Source: Actinernus sp. WN-2022 (Eukaryota > Cnidaria > Anthozoa > Actiniaria > Actinernidae). From it: a stretch of 64,000 nt of DNA. Below are positions 24,801 through 36,800 of this stretch, in pieces. Within the stretch, counting starts at the first letter, position 1. Each line of letters opens with the position of its first letter. Both the position numbers and the translations under genes were made by a program. The stretch is taken from NCBI GenBank assembly GCA_030867875.1, contig JAOWCC010001634.1, positions 138,404,365 through 138,468,364 on the forward strand. The letters are read 5' to 3'. The notes under the pieces are model-generated. The model did no database searches and was not told the DNA's origin. It saw nothing but the letters and a program-made list of their open reading frames with translations.

Positions 24801-27800
24801 TCTGGTCATTGTTTCATTTCGACCAATCAGAGCGAAGGTTTTATTTTTAGAGAACTGAGGTATGCATGGAATGTGTAGTGCAGCCTGCATGAAGGACAAG
24901 CCAAATGGCGGACGATACGAACGGGCTTGATATGGCTTTGGAGAAAGCGTGCGAAACTTTCGTCATTTCTGAACTATTTCCCGAACAGAGAAAGGCATTA
25001 TTATACTTCGTTTCCCGGAAGGACCTTTGCTACCACAGCTGCATCTATAAGGCGACGACTAGGTCGAGAATCGAGAGAGGAGAAATTATGTAGTCTTTTA
25101 CAACTTCTACAGATCGTCAGAATCATGGTTCTTTCATTCACTGCAGAATATGTTCTACAGCTTCAAACTTATAGAAACAGAACGTGGAGAAACATGTTGT
25201 CCTCAGACGTGTACCGGAAAAATCTGATAGGAAGCGCTATCGATATCGCGATGGTTATGAATCTACTAGCTAAGGGCTTTTGAAAATAATTATCTTCCTC
25301 TACCGCTTTGCATTAAAATGCGATGTCTCCTAGAATGTTGGCATTTAGAAGACCAAATATTTCATGAAATGTAATGATTTTTTTACAGCAGTGAACACAC
25401 ATACTGAGTATGTCATGGTAATAGTTTCACGACATTTGGGCAGTTATTTATGTTTGCAAATTTTTTAACACACTTTATTTTGACAATTTTGCTGTCCTGA
25501 AAGCTGAAATATCTTAGCTTTTTCGCCTTAAGAAGACTAAATCTTTCATGGAATGGCATGAATTTTTTACAAGAGTGAACACATATAGTGAATATGTCAT
25601 GGTAAAAGTTGGATTCCATTTGCCTAAATATTTATGTTATCAGAATTTTTAACAGTCTTGATTTTGACAAGTACAACAAATCCGGTAGTTATAGATCAGT
25701 GTTGTGACCATGCGCTTGAAATACTGTACGGTAAATCCTATTTAAAAAGTTCCTGCTGCCCAAAAAATCATAGCAGCTCAAACAGGATATGGTTAGGGTT
25801 TGTTCTGAGAAATCGACATAAGTTTGAAGCTGTAAAACATAAGAATTCTGCAGTGCAGGAAAGTGCGTGATTCTGGCGAGCCGTACTAGAAGGCCACATA
25901 ATTTCTCCTCTCTCGATTCTCTACCTGGTCGTCGCCTATAGATGCAGCTGTGATGGCCAAGGTCCTTCCGGGAAACGAGGGGTAATATTGCCTTTCGCTG
26001 TTCGGGAAATAATTCAGAAATGCCGAAAGTTTCGCACGCTTTCTCCAAAGCCATATCAAGCCCTCTTATACATCAATGACATTGAGGATGGAATAAGTTC
26101 TAACATCCGACCCTATGCTGATGATTGCCTATTATTTAGAAATATTGATGAGGAAGAAGATGCTCTAAAACTTCAGGAAGATCTCAAAACCCTAATTAAA
26201 TGGTCTGAATCCTGGCAAATGAATTTCAATACCAAAAAGTGTTATAACCTTAGCATGCATCCACCGTAAAACACAACCCATACTGTATAACTACACAATT
26301 GGAGAGAAGAAATTACAACCAGTGGCTGACCACCCTTATCTAGGTGTGCATCTTCAATCCAACCTGAAATGGAATCATCATATCAATGAAAAAGTGGCCA
26401 AAGCTTACAAAACACTTGGCTTTCTTAAAAGAAATTTAAGTTATTGCCCAGAAACCGTTAAAGAGCAAGCATATACTGCCTTGGTCAGACCTCATCTGGA
26501 ATATGCTAGTTCTGCATGGGACCCCTATTTGAAAAAGGATGTCAACAATATTGAGATGGTGCAACGACAAGCTGATCGCTTTGTTAAACACAATTACATA
26601 AGGGAGCCCGGAACAGTTACTCAAATTCTGAACGACCTTCATTGGCCTACCCTAGCATTAAGACGAAAAGAGGCACGGTTATCCATCATGTATCAGGCAG
26701 CCCATGGTACAATAGCAGTTACTTTACCAGATCACATTACACCTATGAACCCCCGGACAAGACAATACCACCCATTACGGATGACTCAACCAAGTACCTC
26801 GTCTGACACATACAAATACAGCTTTTGGCCCAGAACTATTAAAGATTGGAATTCACTACCTACACAGATTATAAAAAAAACCAATCTAAAAGCCTATAAA
26901 ATAGCTATGAAAGATAACTTTTTAATGGAACAGAAGTAATTACATTTTATAATAATAATATTTTATTACTTTTTATTATTACTTTTTATTATTTTTATTT
27001 TCTAAATCCATTTTACATGTCTATAATTTATATATATATATTTATTCATTTTATCTCTGCGTGGTACTCACAAGGTGTTGCAGAGTATTATCATAGAAAT
27101 AGAAATAGAAAGCCCGTTCGTATCGTCCGCCATTTGGCTTGTCCTTCATGCAGGCTCCACTTGACATTCCACACATACCTCAGTTCTCTAAAAATAAAAC
27201 CTTCGCTCTGATTGGTCGAAATGAAATTACGTCAGGAACACGGTCTCTGCCAAAGTCCATCAGACTGGGAGGTGGGAGGAAGTGAGCGGACGACCTCGAC
27301 AGTCTGATAATCAGGCTACCATGCAGTGTGTGCAAGTAGGATAGGTGTATGTCTATTAATCAATAATAAATATACATGTGCGTTATTAATATTGACTGAC
27401 TATTTCAATATTAACCACTCAATTGCCTGACAGATAAATGACAAGGATATTTTTCTGACTTAACCTTAAATTTATAATTGATATAATAGTTATTATCCTA
27501 TAAATATTATATTTAAGCCAATCAGAGCTCAGCTTTACTATGAAATACAGGGCGGTATTTCATGGTTTTTCTATGAAATACAGAGCGGTATTTCATGGCT
27601 AGGTCAAGGCCAATCAAAATGCAGGAAATTTCGCGCCATTTAATTCTTTATCATCCAATAAGAATTCACCATTTTGAATACATAATTAGTCTGCAGACGT
27701 GCACGCCCGCTACTCGAAATTTGTGTTTTCCGGCAAGAAAATTTGCAGTCTATCGTCCGGTAAGTTACTTTGTTTTCGTGATGAATCTTTTCGTAAATTT

Positions 27801-30800
27801 GTTATTTATAGGATAATATGGAAAGGCTCGTTGTATACTAAATAATACAAATTTCTCGTGAAATATTCGCCCGTATTCCATAGAAAACCATGAAATAACC
27901 AGTAAATATATATATTCATAAATATGTAGATGTGATGAATATAGATGTATGTTTGCAGAAATTAGTAAAATGTTCGCTAGGTCATGTATAATTTCTGTAT
28001 TCCCTAACACAAATGAATTGTACATGTATTTATGATTTGGAGACCAATATGGCAATTGTGTAAAACAATAGATTGTGTTGGGGAATGCAGAATACCGAAT
28101 TAACCAGACAGCTTTTTTAAATTGCTGCTGTATAGGGTATTTATACATAACGACTATACTGACTTACCATATTAGTTTAATAATTATTTAATTGGATCTG
28201 TATTTCATGTATATATTAATTATTGCAATTTTTATATTATTATATGGCATTGGTGAATTTCCTAAACCTGCCTTAACTCACCTTAGCTCACCACATACAC
28301 AAAATCTTGAAAGGAGTTTTCCCTAAAACACCCTTAACCTACCTTAACTTGACACATACAAATTTAAGTATTTTTTTCCTTAGACTGCCTTAGACTCGCC
28401 TTAAAGGGGCCGTCTCACCCACAGTGCTTAGCGCGCTCACATAGCATAGCGGCCATTTTCGATGCCATCGAAATCCAGAGTTTTATGATAGTGGTTTTAA
28501 TCTTTTTTTCATCTCTGCCATCCTTCCAGCTGTCGTCAAAAAAATCATACTAGGTTGAACCTTTTTTATTGCTCTTCCTATTGAGCCTCTTATTTAAGTG
28601 TTTTAAATTATTTGGTCATGGAATTTTAGTTTTATTTCAGGTGCTCTGATGGATGCCAGTCTCGTTCGTCCTCGGCGAAAGGAAACAATTGTCCGTTTGT
28701 GTCCACGATTTCCACCTACAACATGGAGAAGCTATTCTGACCATTAATCTTTATATGTAAAGATATATTAGCGCTTAGTTCGAGTATCTACTATCTTTGA
28801 GCCGACACCGTGGCTGGCTTACGTGACTACAATTTGGAACAAAACTCCACTTGAAGAACAGTTTCCTAAAATCATTTTCAGGGCTTTGGCGTTTAACTTG
28901 TGGAAACAGGTCTCTCTCTGGTTTCGAAGGGCGGAATTCGGGCTTTCAGACCGAGATTTTCGGATTCACCGGGTTTAATCATTTGAAGCCAGTTATACTC
29001 ACACGAAATTTGACAAACAAAGCCGCCGAGACTGCATGATATAGAGATTACTTAATGGAAAGTGCTGGCGTATGGTATTTACGCACGAGTTTGTTTTCAC
29101 AAAACGAACGAGCGAGGTACGAGCGAGTGAGTTTTGTGAAAACAAACAAGTGTGTAAATACCATACAAAAGCACTTTCCATTTTGTAATTTGTTTATTAC
29201 ATACATACTGAGATTTTTCTCCAGTATCAAACAGGTTTTATTTAGGTCTTGTCATTGAACACGTACATTTGTAGCTTTCAATTTTTTGTTTTGCATTTCG
29301 TATCCGACTCAACGTAGACTAAAATTTATGCTCGATACAATCAAAATGGAAAGAAAATCGTACTTTCTAAACTGACATCAGCCTTGAAATAGTTTTCAAC
29401 ATCAATATGAAACTGTCTTTGATTCAACAAATAAAGGTTGCAAGTTTATATCGTCAATAGATTAGTATACCTGCTTTTGTCCAAGTTGTTTGCTACGAGT
29501 TTCCAGACATCTCACGGCTTGTAGGTTTTCTCTGTCACAGAATATTTACGATTTTTCAAATGTCGATGGTCTATGGAAGTTGAAATCACTCCACGAAGGA
29601 TTGAAAGCTCGTAATCTTCGCCGTATTTTCTTTTGACACTAAGAATGATTTCACATAGATTATCTCAATATCTGTTGAGTTCTTTCGGTAGAATTTCGCT
29701 TCTTCTGTGTCTCTTTGAGTAACTTTACGGCTGTTTCTCTAAGTTTTTGCTCTTGTGATTTTGTTTTCTTGGTCGATAATATACTCCTCAATTGACTTGG
29801 AAGTGTTAACATCGTTAGTTGGCTGTTTACAGGTCAATATTACATTAGTTTAAAAAAAAGTCAAAACCTCCAACTTTCGTAGTGAATGAAAGTGGCGCCT
29901 CCGAGCTCAAGTCCAGTTTGAAAACCCGATATGTTTTGGCAGGTGTTTTCTGATTGGACGAAACGCTTTTCGCACGTGTGAAAAATTCGTTTCGCGATTC
30001 TGATTGGCTAAGGAAAATTGTGAAGTGAGTTTTCGCATGAGTGATTCCATTCGTAAATCTCAGTATGTATGCGATAAAATAATTTCCTATTCAAGCGAGC
30101 TGTTTATATTCGTTCACTGTTCTCTCTTGAACTGGTTCTCTGGCACCAGCAACGAGATTGCCTGCTAGCAGATGCATGATCTCTCTCTCTCTCTGCAGGG
30201 AAAAATAAAACCGAGGGGAGAAACCTCTCTTTTCATAATTATTAGTATTCTCTGTTTATAGTACTGATGACAGGGTTCGGAAGCGACGGGTGAGCGGTAA
30301 ATATTATAGTCAACAAAATATTATAGACAACGAAACAACGCTTGGTCAACCCGAAAAGAATTGAGCAATATCCTAAAATCATTTTGAGGGCCTCGGCGTT
30401 TAATTTGTGGAAACAGGTCTCTCTCTCTTTGGTTTCGAAGGGCTTTCACACAGTGATTTCGCCGAGATTTTCGGATTCACCGGGATCGGTCAAAGTTTAT
30501 ACTAGCACGAAATTTGACACCAGAGCCGCCGTGATAATAATTTCCCATTGAAACGAGCTGTAATTCGATCACTGTTCTCTCTTGAACTGGTTCTCTGCTA
30601 CTGCCACCAACGAGATTGCCTGCTAGCAGAGATCTCTCTCTCTCTGTCTGCAAGTAAAAATAAAACCGAGGAGAGAAACCCCAGAGAAACCTCTCGCTTT
30701 CATAATTATTAGTGTTACCCGGAGAGAGTGTTCTCTGTTTATAGCAGCGACGGGTGAGCGGTAAATGTTATAGTACAGCCAAGTACTGCTGTATAACACT

Positions 30801-33800
30801 TTGTTGACTTCATCACATTCAACTTGTGAGGTACTATTAGTTTCATCAAGGTCATCCATGTTCAAATCAAAATTATCATGTCACCAACATAAAGAATACG
30901 CTTGTTCGTGAAGTTCCCGCCGTGAACAATAAACAATAACAAAAGCACGCTAAGCACTGTGGGTGAGACGGCCCCTTTAAGGTTACCGGATACCTTCAGG
31001 GTGCGTTTCCAGTCTAAATTATGTAGCGCCTCGAGGAAACATCGTAGATAAATCATCCATGTATCATTTTAAAGCTTATAAAATTGGCTACAAGAATACA
31101 TAAAAAGTTTTGAGTTCTTTGAAAATGTCGAATTTTCCGCGATCCCGTTTCACGGATCTAGTGAGATGGCTTTCAGAAGCTCCGACTCCGAAAATATTTT
31201 AAAGTTTTAAAATCTGTTTGCTTTGTCGCATTTCAGAGGAATCGTATTACAAACCGTGTCGGGGAATTTCAAAATTCGATTTAGTTCAAAAGTTATCATG
31301 CTCTCCGTGAAAAGGCGAAAAATAATCAGAGTAGATATGCGGAAAACGCCGTCAAGAGCTCTATTTTTAGAATTGTCCAATTCCCCGACACAGTTTTGCA
31401 GCAGAGATATCAATTGACATTTTGTGAAAATTTCAAACAAATCGACTAAATTCCTCTTGAGTGGGACCTTTTTTAAAACTCTATTTTAGTTGAAAATCGA
31501 AAGCGTAGAAAATAGCATTTTAGAAAATCTAGCCATCTGTCGTGCGTGAATCTGAAGCCCCGCCTCTCCAACAATTAGCGAGCTCTTGGCCAATCATTTC
31601 TCATCACAGTTCAACTAACTGTCAAGATTTCCCGCCAATGTTGATTTCCGATCAAAGCTACGCGCCGCATCGAGAAAATGTTAATATAGCTGCATGCATG
31701 GTAGGCTCGGTTTCCAGCCGTGGGGGTTTCGGTGAGCCCGCGATCCTCTCCCCACTCACGGCTGGGCGCGCGAGCTGAGACATTGTTGGTTTTTAGCCAA
31801 TCAAAACCTTGCCACTCAAATCCTGTCGCTGAATTGATTTGCATAATTTACATTGTAAACTTTTGAAAGCCGGACGAAAGGCTTTCGATTGCTGTTCCAA
31901 AATGCGTTTAAATTTGCTCTGGAAAAGTTTGGTTTCGAAGAATTCAAGGATTCACACAAAGAAACAGTAAGAGAGTTAGCCTTTTCGGGTGAAGACACTT
32001 TGTCAGTAAACGCACTGGCTCTGGAAGTCACTTGGGAAACCGTCAGCTCAAAGGTCGCGAAGCTCGTAATGTTCAGTCATTTCTCATTTAACTTTACCGA
32101 TGCAAGACCAAGGTAGCCCGGCTATTCTTACTTCAAAGAAAATTACTGCTGCCTTTATCGGAGAAGAAAAGACGGACGAGTCCATATTAAAAGAGTTTAT
32201 AGAAGAGAGGAAATCACGTCTGACGCAGGCCATGTTTATGCGTTTAACAATCACAATTCACTTGAAAATCGCTGCATCAAATGAGTTTTACAATTCTTCA
32301 ATCCTATGTACTAAGTTTGTACAATTTATGTCTCCAAGACATACTCTACACAAGTACTAAGCGGGAATACTCGACTCTAGCTCAGAGTTCCGAGATGGCA
32401 TCTGAACTTAATTTTTATCCCCGTATAAAATTTCGGCTATTAATTCCTGTCATCTAGTGTCAACAAATAGCCTGGTTTCAACAGCCGGGCTTTCTTTGAA
32501 AACTTGGACTGTGAACATGAGAGCTAATAATAACAGGTATTAAATAAAACCTTTACCTACGTCGAATTAATTTCACACTTGGAAGTTTTAGTTTAAAGAA
32601 TTCCAATGTGTTTTGAAAGTTTACGCGGAATCGAACCTACGCTACACGCAAATAAATGAATAATATTGAAGTTAATCAGATGACGTCACGGACACGGTGT
32701 GTTGACCGCGCGCCCAGCCGTTAGTGGGGGGAGGCTTTGGAGAAACGACACCCCAACGGCTGAAACCGAGCCTACATGCATGGTTGTTCTAGTTTTCTTG
32801 TGTGACTTGAAAAATGAGAAAGACAGAAAGACCTTGAGGGATAAAGCCAAGGTGAACACCTAGAGACGCCTTGAATGCCAGCATAGTTAGTAGAGGAGAC
32901 AGCGATTAGCAGGCGGCTGAAACAGCACGGCAATAGCGAGCTAAGATCGTGGTGTTGGTTTCAAGCGTTTCAGAGTCACCGTCAGACTTTACGTTTCCAT
33001 CTAAGCTTTCTTGGAAACAAATATTCTCTCGGCTGGCTCCTATCAATTTTTCATGTTCAGATGTGGGCCACTCGGCACTCTGTCTGAAAGTGAAAATACG
33101 AACCCTTGTCGGGTTTTACGAGGACTCCTATTTGGCTTTGTAGTCGTATGCATTGTTTGGCCTTGTTTTGCTTTTCTTTTTTCTTTGTTTTCCAAGCTAA
33201 GGGCATCCTGCTTGCTTTTTTGAAGGCATAAGGCCAGCAACCGATGGAATCATGTGTGGAAAAACGTTTCTCAATAAACGTAAACATTGGTATATGAAAT
33301 AAATTTAATATTATATAGACCCTATGCATAAGTCCTGGTAACTAGCATGTCAACGAGGCCAGTAGGTCCTCTGGAATGTTGAAATTGAAGCGCCCGGGGA
33401 GATTGTGAAATGCACTGAAGGAATGTTCAGTGAAACAATGCCGTTAATTTGCTATGCGCCTGGCTGGTTGTACTATAAAGAAACATTTTTCAACTAAACA
33501 ATCATGTTCAACACGTTTCACACTTCCTGCTAGCATTTCAACTTCAACATTCCAGAGGACCTACTGGCCTCTTTTTAGTGTTGTGACCGCGCGAGTTATG
33601 CATAGTGTGTATGCGCCAGCTTTTTTCACACCGTTACGGGCGAGTGAGCACTTGTCATGTGTTTATTGATCTGCTGTCAATCAAACGGAACCTTTTACTT
33701 CCGGTCAAAAACTTCCTTTTACTATTTCTCCGTCAACATTAATTTTTATTCAACGGAGTTTTTGGTATATGAGACTACTACTAAAACTACATTTCTGTGC

Positions 33801-36800
33801 GAAAAAAAAAAATTCCCATCTTTTTCGTTTTGAAGGTATCCGGTAACCTTAACTCGCCACATACAAATTTAAGTATTTTTCCTTAAATCGCCTTAACTCG
33901 CCTTAACTCGCACAACCTCGCCTTAACTCGCTGCGAGTTTAGATCCCAGAGTAGGCCTATCAGTTTAGCTGACCCGATGAAACGAAATACACAAACTGCT
34001 ATAATAAACAGTTTCGTCAGAATTATGAGATTTAAATAGCATAGAAAATTAATTTTAAGAATGAAAGAAATGTAAACTGTGCAACAATACATGCATCAGG
34101 AGTTCCGGACTTCCGGTTGCATCACACTGCATTCTGGGTAGGTGGGCTCAGAAAAGTGGGCATCAACTTCCAGAGCAGCCATATTGGATTTGAGCGCAGT
34201 CAACTTGGAAACTTTATTAATCCCGTTCTAAAGCTTAAACATCGACTTAGAACTCCCAACTGAAGAATCTGTAAAGGTAAGATATTCCGTGTATTAGGTA
34301 GTAAGTTTTTGAACTTGCAAAGGAGCAGACATTGACTGCACTCAAATCCAATATGACCGATCTAGAAGTTGATGCCCACTTTTCTGAGCCCACCTACCCA
34401 GAATGCAGTGTGATCCAACCGGAAGTCCGGAACTCCTGATGCATGTATACTAATAACATTCAGCGATGCGAAACCAAGAATTATCGAACAACCTTTCACA
34501 AAAGCATTCACACAAAAAATATTACCATAAACACAAGATCCTGCCGAGGACCTAGAGAAATAACTAAGAGTTTATTAGAACATTTTAGAATTGTTTAGTA
34601 CTATGGCAATGATATGGGGTACGTTTATTTCTATCCCTTTCTTAATCAAAATATTTATGATTTGTTGTCAATAAATTTGTAAATTGTGTAAACCTTTAAG
34701 CCATTTTAATCTCTTCAATTTTCCGCGAAACAGTTTCAAAAATAGCGTTGAATTCTTGCTTCGCAGATGAAATTCGGCATGATAGTTCCGTCCGGGTTAC
34801 GTTCTGCTAACGTAAACATTAATTCATAAAATCATGAAAAATATTTGACCAAACAGTAAATAGAGAGTGCATTTACTTTACTTTAAGCTTTCCTGCCAGT
34901 TCCAAGTAAAACTGCTGTATTCTAGATAAATTATTGAACTTTTAACAACTACACAAGTCTTCGCTACATGATGATTTGGAAACGCGCGCGGATATCGGCT
35001 GTTGCTGCATTTTAATGACTTACTCCTACCCATAATGCACCCGATACAGTTATATAGTTTATAAAGTTTCTGCACTTTGCTGTATATATATATATGTATA
35101 TATCGGCTGCGTTGCCAGCGTGGTCGTCCTGATGGTGTAGTGGTTAACACATCGGACTGTCTAGTATACCGAGGCCGTGGGTTCGAATCCCATTCAGGGC
35201 ATATTTTTCTCTTTCACCTTTATTCTGATTGTTAATATTAGGGATGGGTTTCTTCTCTCTATATACTTAATATATAAATTTAAAATAAGCTCGTATCCAT
35301 TCGGATCCTTCTGGCTACTTGAAGCAATTCCTAGGTTGGACGTATGTGCCTGTGAATCAATAACGATCCTTAGGCTGAAAGCTTAGTTGAGAGGTTATGG
35401 GCTTTCCCAACCCGAATCCGAAAGAAAAAAAAGCCTGGGAAAACTCACGGTACCACAAAAACCAATAAGTCGGCTGCGTTGCCAGCGTCGGACTAGTATA
35501 TCGAGGCCGTGGGTTCGAATCCCATTCAGGGCATATTTTTCTGTGTCACCTTTATTCTGATTCGGGCTCGTGTTCCCACTGTCATTTCTCGTTCTCCCAA
35601 ACTCCCACTCGTGTTTCTATAACTCTATAGAAACACGGGAAATGTTTTCTATTTCCTTTATAAAATAAACGAATAAAAGCACGGAAACGCTCGCTTAATT
35701 TGATAACCGAAACGTAAATTCTCACAACTAGCTCAAGCGCGCGCTCAACTGTCTATGTTTCTATAGAGTTATAGAAACACGGCTTACAGCCAATCAGAGC
35801 GCGCGTACTATCGAAACTATTTTATATATATATATATCGTAATAGTAATTGCGACCTTGGATTTGCCTATTGTAAAGTAACGCTTGTTTTACGTTAATGT
35901 ACATTGTATCCCAAAGCGTAAAAGCTATTTACGGTATACTATTTTGGCTAATCATTGTAACCAACAACTAAGGTAAGAGTTGATATTAATCAGATCAATC
36001 TCCTGCCCTTGATAACTGCAAGGTTAACTAAACAAATCTAAATATAATTAATGAAATAACATGCCTCTTCACAAAGGACATTCTGGTTTTGCCATAATCT
36101 CAGGTGATTATTTGTAGGTTATTCCTGTCTGTCGATATCTCGTCCAGCACATGGTATGATGAACTGCACGGGTTACACCACACACAAGATATGCTACATA
36201 TCATGTCAGTTAGGATACGAGCTCCGTGGGTCAGCATCGCGTGTCTGTCAACCCGATAGAACATGGAACGGGAACCAAGCCACGTGTAATGGTAAGACTA
36301 ATAACACTGACCAAGATCTTGACAAATGTGTGATGTACTAAAACCCGAATCCAAAAATAACTACTAGAAAGTTTTTACGTGACGTCGAACACTGGTAAAT
36401 TATTCTTTAATAGTTCTTATAAGAAATTACACAGGTGACAGGTGACATGTGAAATTTATTTTATTTACGGCTTCAAATACAAGGCATAACTGATGATATA
36501 TTTCCTCTACGTTATATTCCATTTTGAGCCGAGATTGCGATTTCAATGTTCGAATAAAGTATTGTTTTTAATGTTAACTCTACATTATCTGTCTTTCAGT
36601 ACAGCACTGCTCTCCACTTCAGTCACCCTACCAGGGCTTCGTCCATTTGCCATGTACAACCTCCTATAGCTCCCAGTGCACCCTGGGATGCAATCCGGGT
36701 TATTATTTGAATGGCTCAGCGAGTGTCACGTGCTTGGCGAACAAACAGTGGAGTACAGACCCTCCGCAATGTGAAGGTACGTCAGATGTTCTAAACATAT

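Larger units (their letters stand above)
24746..27318. mobile_element. Non-autonomous DNA element with 9-bp TSD carrying RecQ-like helicase fragments
   Basis: The TIR starts TAGCCTGATTATCAGACTGT and is flanked by CCATGCAGT at 24737-24745 and 27319-27327. The arms are several hundred bp long. Each carries the start of a RecQ-like helicase in opposite orientation (plus from 24905; minus from 26054, with the start again near 27130). The right arm is interrupted by a LINE (26064-27109). The 9-bp TSD and long TIRs suggest a Mutator-like element, but no transposase is present. Confidence 0.75.
30981..33848. mobile_element. TTAA-flanked non-autonomous element 2 (2,868 bp)
   Basis: The ends GGTTACCGGATACCTTC and GAAGGTATCCGGTAACC are inverted. 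TTAA flanks them at 30977-30980 (shared with element 1) and 33849-33852. It contains a nested helicase-bearing element (31702-32774) and a hairpin (33356-33571). No transposase was seen. Confidence 0.82.
23684..35094. repeat. ~300-bp inverted repeats bounding an 11.4-kb block
   Basis: The left arm (23684 to ~24000) starts ATACAGCAAAGTGCAGAAAC. The right arm (~34800-35094) ends with its inverse, GTTTCTGCACTTTGCTGTAT. Shared internal words include CCGATATCCGCGCGCGTTTC and TCTAGAATACA, and TTTACTGTT(A/T)GGTC. The outer flanks are (TA)n. This could be one large element with long TIRs since filled by nested insertions, or two opposed copies of a repeat. No transposase or structural gene was seen inside. 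Confidence 0.6.
20957..36117 (+). other. 15-kb intron built of nested transposable elements
   Basis: This intron separates the EGF and sushi exons. Most of it can be assigned to the elements listed individually: a LINE tail, a Tc1-like transposon, an inverted-repeat block with nested elements, a MITE, tRNA-like repeats and palindromes. Unassigned AT-rich sequence remains at about 21400-22300, 23850-24700, 25300-25680, 27330-28400 and 35820-36110. Confidence 0.8.

Noticed and set aside
31053..31440. Overlapping open frames on both strands
   Set aside because: No protein family; they lie within TTAA element 2 and reflect its inverted sub-repeats.
26064..35094. Idea that the 11.4-kb inverted-repeat block is a Polinton/Maverick
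   Set aside because: No polymerase, integrase, ATPase or capsid-like frames; the contents are assignable to other nested elements.
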